This document shows, piece by piece, positions 43,235 through 46,833 of a stretch of DNA of 46,833 bases. Under the pieces are notes generated by a model. The model made no database searches. It had not been told where the DNA came from and saw only the letters and a list, made by a program, of their open reading frames with translations. The DNA is taken from IMG/VR virus record IMGVR_UViG_3300022752_004296, positions 1-46,833 of that record, one strand, 5' to 3'. Every line of letters begins with the position of its first letter. Positions within the stretch are counted from its first letter, which is position 1. The position numbers and the translations under genes were made by a program. Origin of the DNA: a virus.

Positions 43235-43313
43235 AAAACCCCTCTTTTTAGGAAAAAAATAAAAAATTGATTTGTAAGTATTTTTTGGACTATAAAATTA
43301 TGTTATATGAGGC

Positions 43314-43335
43314 AAAAAATCACCGTCAGGCGACT
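43314..43335 (-). terminator. Terminator-like hairpin after thyA
   Basis: On the - strand AGTCGCC, loop TGAC, GGTGATT (two G-U pairs), then a T-run. The thyA stop is in the first arm. The 80 bases from here to the next ATG hold no consensus promoter. Confidence 0.75.
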
Positions 43336-44179
43336 ATATGGCTAAATCAAACTTTAAGTTTGTATGTACAGGGTTATAATCACTTATTATAAAATCATCT
43401 ATATTTAAATCAAAAAAGTTTGTTTTATCAGTTTTTAAATAAATTACAGGATTTATAGATGATCCTACAGTATCTAAAAGAATATCTGCATTTGGAATAT
43501 GTAAATCATAAATATGTAAATTTTGTACAAGATGATTAAACTTTCCTAAGCCAAAGCCACAATGATGAGCAACCATCATTTGCAAACAAACATATTGAAT
43601 TTTATTTATATGTCCTGCAGTTAAATAATCACAGGAACGTTGTACTAATGTTAGGTCTAAAACTTTTCTTATTCTATCTTTTTGATCCCTTACAGACCAA
43701 ATGGTTTCATAAGCGCAAGGATATAACCCATCACTGTTCGCAAAATCTTCTTGATTCCACATTGTCATTATATGACGTCGAGAATATGGATTCGATTTTA
43801 AGCTTTCTAAAAGCTTCTCTATTTGATTCCATTTTTTTATAGTATGTCCATATCTTAAACCTATAGTACCAGGGTTTAAATTTGACTCCCATGAGTCCCA
43901 CCAATGTATATCATACTTTTCTTTTAATAATTTTAAATCATTTGATTGGTCTTGATATATCCATAATATTTCCTTTATAGCAGATTTTACAGGAATCTTT
44001 CGTAGTGTAGTTAAAGGAAATTCTCCTTTGGATAAGTCATAAGTTTCAAATACTCCTGTTATAAATTTACTATTTGCAGGAGAACCATTTTGCCACTTGG
44101 GACGAGGACCTTGATCCCAACAGCCCTCATTAATAATTTTTCTAATATTTTCTTTAAACTTCAGATCCGCTAGTATCAT
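43334..44179 (-). CDS. thyA: Thymidylate synthase ThyA, Bacillus/phi3T type
   Basis: Methylates dUMP to dTMP using methylene-tetrahydrofolate; 281 residues. The catalytic Cys155 is in LYPCAYETIW. QRSCD (180-184) and Asn192 give the same R-x2-D-x7-N spacing as E. coli ThyA; Asn at this site marks a dUMP enzyme rather than a dCMP hydroxymethylase. The N-terminal layout (RPKWQNGSPA, YDLSKGEFPLTTLR, AIKEILWIYQDQS) is that of Bacillus ThyA and phage phi3T thymidylate synthase. ATG 44179 has TTGAGGACAG upstream and overlaps the previous gene by 26 bases; a TTG at 44194 is poorer. dUTPase and RNR supply the pathway. Confidence 0.95.
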   Translation of the reverse strand: MILADLKFKENIRKIINEGCWDQGPRPKWQNGSPANSKFITGVFETYDLSKGEFPLTTLRKIPVKSAIKEILWIYQDQSNDLKLLKEKYDIHWWDSWESNLNPGTIGLRYGHTIKKWNQIEKLLESLKSNPYSRRHIMTMWNQEDFANSDGLYPCAYETIWSVRDQKDRIRKVLDLTLVQRSCDYLTAGHINKIQYVCLQMMVAHHCGFGLGKFNHLVQNLHIYDLHIPNADILLDTVGSSINPVIYLKTDKTNFFDLNIDDFIISDYNPVHTNLKFDLAI

Positions 44180-44396
44180 CAGCACTGTCCTCAATAGTGT
44201 ATTCTAAATCGTTTAAAGTCAATAAAAATTCTCGAATAACTTTTGGTGCATTAGGAAACTTGGATACTAGTTCATCGCTTTGTTTTAAATTTAATCCTTC
44301 TGGTAATTCTTCCAAAGCTAAATGTTTATTTTGAAACCACAATAATAAATCAATTCCATTAATTTTTTTATTAATTCCTACTTTATTTTCTTCCAT
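44154..44396 (-). CDS. Small acidic hypothetical protein
   Basis: An 80-residue protein, helical and acidic, ending in a Ser/Asp/Glu-rich tail. It begins at ATG 44396 with AAGGAGAATTCAAA upstream. No motif. It overlaps the thyA start, so it is probably translated in step with it. Confidence 0.6.
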   Translation of the reverse strand: MEENKVGINKKINGIDLLLWFQNKHLALEELPEGLNLKQSDELVSKFPNAPKVIREFLLTLNDLEYTIEDSADDTSGSEV

Positions 44397-44420
44397 TTTG
44401 AATTCTCCTTTTTAGTATTT

Positions 44421-45635
44421 TTATAAACAGTTTTCACATAAATAACTGTCTTCTTCTTCATTATGTGTTAAATCATGATTAGGATAGCTCTCTTCACAAC
44501 TATCACAGGCGGAATAATTTGCTTCATAACAATCAAGACAAATAGAGCTTCCAGTAGAGTTTACATAAAAAGCATCTTCACTATAAGTGAGTGCTCCGCA
44601 ATCATCACAAACTACATGATCTCCACAACCTGCACAGAGAAATCCCTGTGAATCTATTATATCATAATTACCACAATTGAGGCAAGCAACTCTAGAACCT
44701 ACAATTATTTTTTTATCTTCATCTTTATTCATATCCATAAATAATCTGGGTGTAAAATTATTCCCACTTATAACATCATTATAATGTATCTTTGTTCCAC
44801 CTGTTTTTGCATTAGCAATAAAACTTGAGCGATGAAAGTCTTTTGACTCAATCCAATTTCCGGGATATAAATCTTTTATCATTTGAATTATTTGTTCTTC
44901 TAGTTCTTCAGAATAAAGTGGATAATTTTTTGATAAAATAAATTTACTTCTTGTTTTATCTATGTGAACAAGTTGTCGCCATTTTTTAGAATTCCATAAA
45001 ACATCTGGTGGAAATCCTTCAATAGATTGTTTTTGATCTGATGCTAAATAAGCAACAATAGTACTTTTATCTGACATAAGTGATAATGTGCCAGCCGCAT
45101 ATTCTCCATCAAGAGATTGACATGAGCGCCAGTTATGATTGTTCTGTGACATGGATAAGTAATCTAGAGGATGAATTGACAAGCACAAATTCCCAGACAT
45201 TTTATCTGAATTTAAAACTTGAGAATATTGTGTTTGCCAATAGTTTAAATCAAAAGGTTGTAGAAAATATTTAAATGCTTTTGATAACTTCATACCTTTT
45301 GGAATTGAAACTGTTTCTTTAAAATTATCAATTACTAAATTTTGATAAAATCCTTCTATTCCATTTTGAGATATAAATCTTAATAACTCATAATCTTCTG
45401 TATATTTTAACAGGGCTTTTTTAAAATTATGAAATTCTTTTTCTTTAATTTCAGGATCGCGAGATGTTACTACACCCCTTTTTTCTACAATCAAATTCAT
45501 TCCAAAATCTTTAAAGAATTGATTTTTATTTTCTTCAAATAAATCAAAGTTTATCTTTGGGTAGCTGACGATTTCATTTAAAACAGCATAAACAGAATCT
45601 TTAATTTCTTTATCCAAAGACATTCTCTCAACCAT
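44421..45635 (-). CDS. Phage protein with multi-zinc-knuckle C-terminus
   Basis: A 404-residue protein. The first about 300 residues are an unrecognised domain with a conserved-looking N-W-R-S-C-Q-S-L-D-G-E-Y block (about 170) and several Trp/Tyr. The last about 85 residues hold six CxxC pairs (CLNC, CAGC, CDDC, CLDC, CDSC, CENC), forming two or three zinc knuckles. Similar proteins are familiar from large Bacillota phages, but I know no function. GGAGG lies 11 bases before ATG 45635, which overlaps the peptidase stop by 8 bases. Confidence 0.72.
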   Translation of the reverse strand: MVERMSLDKEIKDSVYAVLNEIVSYPKINFDLFEENKNQFFKDFGMNLIVEKRGVVTSRDPEIKEKEFHNFKKALLKYTEDYELLRFISQNGIEGFYQNLVIDNFKETVSIPKGMKLSKAFKYFLQPFDLNYWQTQYSQVLNSDKMSGNLCLSIHPLDYLSMSQNNHNWRSCQSLDGEYAAGTLSLMSDKSTIVAYLASDQKQSIEGFPPDVLWNSKKWRQLVHIDKTRSKFILSKNYPLYSEELEEQIIQMIKDLYPGNWIESKDFHRSSFIANAKTGGTKIHYNDVISGNNFTPRLFMDMNKDEDKKIIVGSRVACLNCGNYDIIDSQGFLCAGCGDHVVCDDCGALTYSEDAFYVNSTGSSICLDCYEANYSACDSCEESYPNHDLTHNEEEDSYLCENCL

Positions 45636-46647
45636 ATTTTCTATTACCTCCTAAACCTTTTGTAGCCTCAACAAGAATCTTTCTTTTTGTTGGTGTGGCA
45701 TCATAAAAACAGTCTAAGCAAAAATCTTCATAGCCTTCAAATTGAGAAAAGTTTTCAATCTTAGTGGGCTTGCCGCAATATATACAATGATACTTATCAT
45801 CGTAATAATATTTATTATCTTCTTCTTCATCCTCATACCCATATCCATAATAATAGTCTTCATAATAATAATGATTGTTAGTAGTATTAGTAATTCCTTT
45901 ACTATTTAAATAACTTGTATAAGTTCTAGGAAGTTCTTTATATTCAAAAGGTTTTGGATTGGCCACTTGATCTTCTAAGATTTGAGATACCTTATTAAGA
46001 GTATCCTCCAGAGTATTCAAAAGAATCAACTCCCTACTTGTATGCTCATGCAAATATCCAGCAGAAAGATTTACACCAGCAATGCCCCATTCAGGACAAA
46101 TCTCACATATATCTGTGTATGTGCCAATAGCAGTTTTAAATCCAAAACTATTAATATAATTCTCAAATGGCCTACTATCTAAATCATAGTACACAGATTC
46201 TTGATGACCTTTGCGGTCAAGCTGTATGGCAAAATTAATTGGAACATCAAGCTTCTTGGGGTCAAGACTAGTTGATAACGATCTAGCACCAAGTCCGCCA
46301 ATCTCTTCATTCCAAGTAAAAGCTATGTGTGGCTTATATCCTTGAAAGATTAAATTTAAAATTATAAATACGCCGCAACGATCGTCTCCACCTATGCCAC
46401 CGGGAGACCACATTACTTGCTTCTCTTGGTCAAAGTATATTTCTTCTTCTATTGGTTTTATTTTATGCACAGTATCTAGATGCGCGCAAAGCAAAACAGG
46501 AATATCACCTTTGACAAATAAGTATTCACCATCTGCCTCTATTATATTATCTGGTTGATAGTAATCGTTTAATACCATAAACAGATAGTCATGTAAACCC
46601 TCTTGTTCTAATGGTAGTATTGCTTTTAATAAATCTACTCTTGACAT
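45628..46647 (-). CDS. M20/M28/M42-type zinc aminopeptidase with C-terminal zinc ribbon
   Basis: A 339-residue protein. The two-metal peptidase core shows LLCAHLDTVHK (first His/Asp), GGIGGDDRCG (bridging Asp), FTWNEEIGG (catalytic Glu pair), QLDRKGH (Asp ligand) and LHEHTSRE (last His), in the usual order within about residues 50-215. There is no lid domain of full length. A Tyr/Glu/Asp-rich low-complexity linker (about 260-290) leads to a zinc ribbon with C-I-Y-C and C-L-D-C. It probably trims peptides in the host cytoplasm; the substrate is unknown. ATG 46647 follows GAGGAG. Confidence 0.85.
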   Translation of the reverse strand: MSRVDLLKAILPLEQEGLHDYLFMVLNDYYQPDNIIEADGEYLFVKGDIPVLLCAHLDTVHKIKPIEEEIYFDQEKQVMWSPGGIGGDDRCGVFIILNLIFQGYKPHIAFTWNEEIGGLGARSLSTSLDPKKLDVPINFAIQLDRKGHQESVYYDLDSRPFENYINSFGFKTAIGTYTDICEICPEWGIAGVNLSAGYLHEHTSRELILLNTLEDTLNKVSQILEDQVANPKPFEYKELPRTYTSYLNSKGITNTTNNHYYYEDYYYGYGYEDEEEDNKYYYDDKYHCIYCGKPTKIENFSQFEGYEDFCLDCFYDATPTKRKILVEATKGLGGNRKYG

Positions 46648-46651
46648 ATTA

Positions 46652-46833
46652 TTACTCCTCATCTTCTTCATAGTAATCATCGTCTTCATATCTTGATTCA
46701 TAATATAAATAATCAGCTTCTTCTAAATAGTTATTACAACCACAAGCACAAGGTATATATTCTACTCCTACAAAAATTGTAATATATCCAAACGTCATAA
46801 TTATATCATCTATATTTCTAAAAGCTTTTGGTA
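46652..46833 (-). CDS. Partial hypothetical protein, 5' end cut by window edge
   Basis: The - strand frame is open to the right edge; 60 residues are visible. It has a C-A-C-G-C cluster followed by a strongly acidic, Tyr-rich tail (E-D-D-D-Y-Y-E-E-D-E-E). The stop TAA is at 46652-46654, just before the peptidase ATG, and the codons for its last Glu residues form the GAGGAG ribosome site of the peptidase. An internal ATG at 46798 could also be the start. Confidence 0.55.
   Translation of the reverse strand, partial: PKAFRNIDDIIMTFGYITIFVGVEYIPCACGCNNYLEEADYLYYESRYEDDDYYEEDEE

Noticed and set aside
43236-43313. Promoter between the thyA hairpin and the nucleotidyltransferase
   Set aside because: Only a weak TTTGCC/TATAGT pair is visible; nothing close to the consensus found elsewhere.
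43334-44179. Considered dCMP hydroxymethylase (modified base synthesis)
   Set aside because: The residue that distinguishes dUMP from dCMP enzymes is Asn192, as in thymidylate synthase, and the overall pattern matches Bacillus/phi3T ThyA.

Overview
The window is a 46.8-kb piece of a large, AT-rich genome of a tailed double-stranded DNA bacteriophage. Evidence for a phage: tail or adsorption-type structural proteins sit beside a complete set of virus-style replication genes (DnaE-type polymerase, DnaB helicase, primase, RecJ, RuvC-like nuclease, Sak4-like ATPase with SSB) and nucleotide genes (dUTPase, class II ribonucleotide reductase, thymidylate synthase), with tightly packed overlapping reading frames. 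The host is probably a low-GC Gram-positive bacterium (Bacillota). Promoters match the sigma-A consensus with an extended -10 (TTGACA, 17 bp, TGnTATAAT), ribosome sites are strong AAGGAGG types, GTG and TTG starts are used, and the thymidylate synthase is of the Bacillus ThyA/phage phi3T type.

Layout. Positions 1-2450 (+ strand) hold the end of a virion gene module. A bidirectional terminator at 2457-2479 separates it from the rest, which is all on the - strand and is read from high to low coordinates. From the right edge: partial acidic protein, zinc peptidase, multi-zinc-knuckle protein, ThyA, terminator; a cytidylyltransferase-like protein and small genes; then from a consensus promoter at 42388-42416 an apparent 12-kb operon of six small phage genes running into ten carbohydrate genes (rfbF, rfbG, NAD-epimerase, TPP enzyme, HpcH/HpaI aldolase, SDR, dehydroquinate-synthase-like cyclase, rfbH, glycosyltransferase, gmd), closed by a hairpin at 30532-30570. 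Next come the B12-type ribonucleotide reductase, a composite tudor-like protein, a winged-helix protein, three glycosyltransferases (one GT17), a Dps ferritin, two more glycosyltransferases, SSB, Sak4, DnaB, primase and RecJ. An island of six tail-type genes (13791-9739) follows, then a Dda/RecD-like helicase with SpeD, DnaE, and a final cluster ending in dUTPase and RuvC.

How the genes may work together. DNA replication, recombination and dNTP supply are largely self-encoded. The most unusual part is the sugar operon. It encodes a CDP-6-deoxyhexose pathway with an intact E1-type (RfbH) [2Fe-2S] C3-dehydratase and a YerE-like thiamine enzyme, which point to a branched 3,6-dideoxy sugar. It adds a pyruvate-type aldolase, an SDR and a cyclase with a full dehydroquinate synthase active site, which point to extra carbon-chain building and ring closure. 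With six glycosyltransferases in the window, the phage appears able to make and attach an unusual glycan, to its virion, its DNA or the host surface; the target is not shown by the sequence.

No tRNA, CRISPR array, insertion sequence, integrase or attachment site was seen. No gene-free gap exceeds 300 bases; the longest are about 60-100 bases and mostly carry a terminator, a promoter or both.
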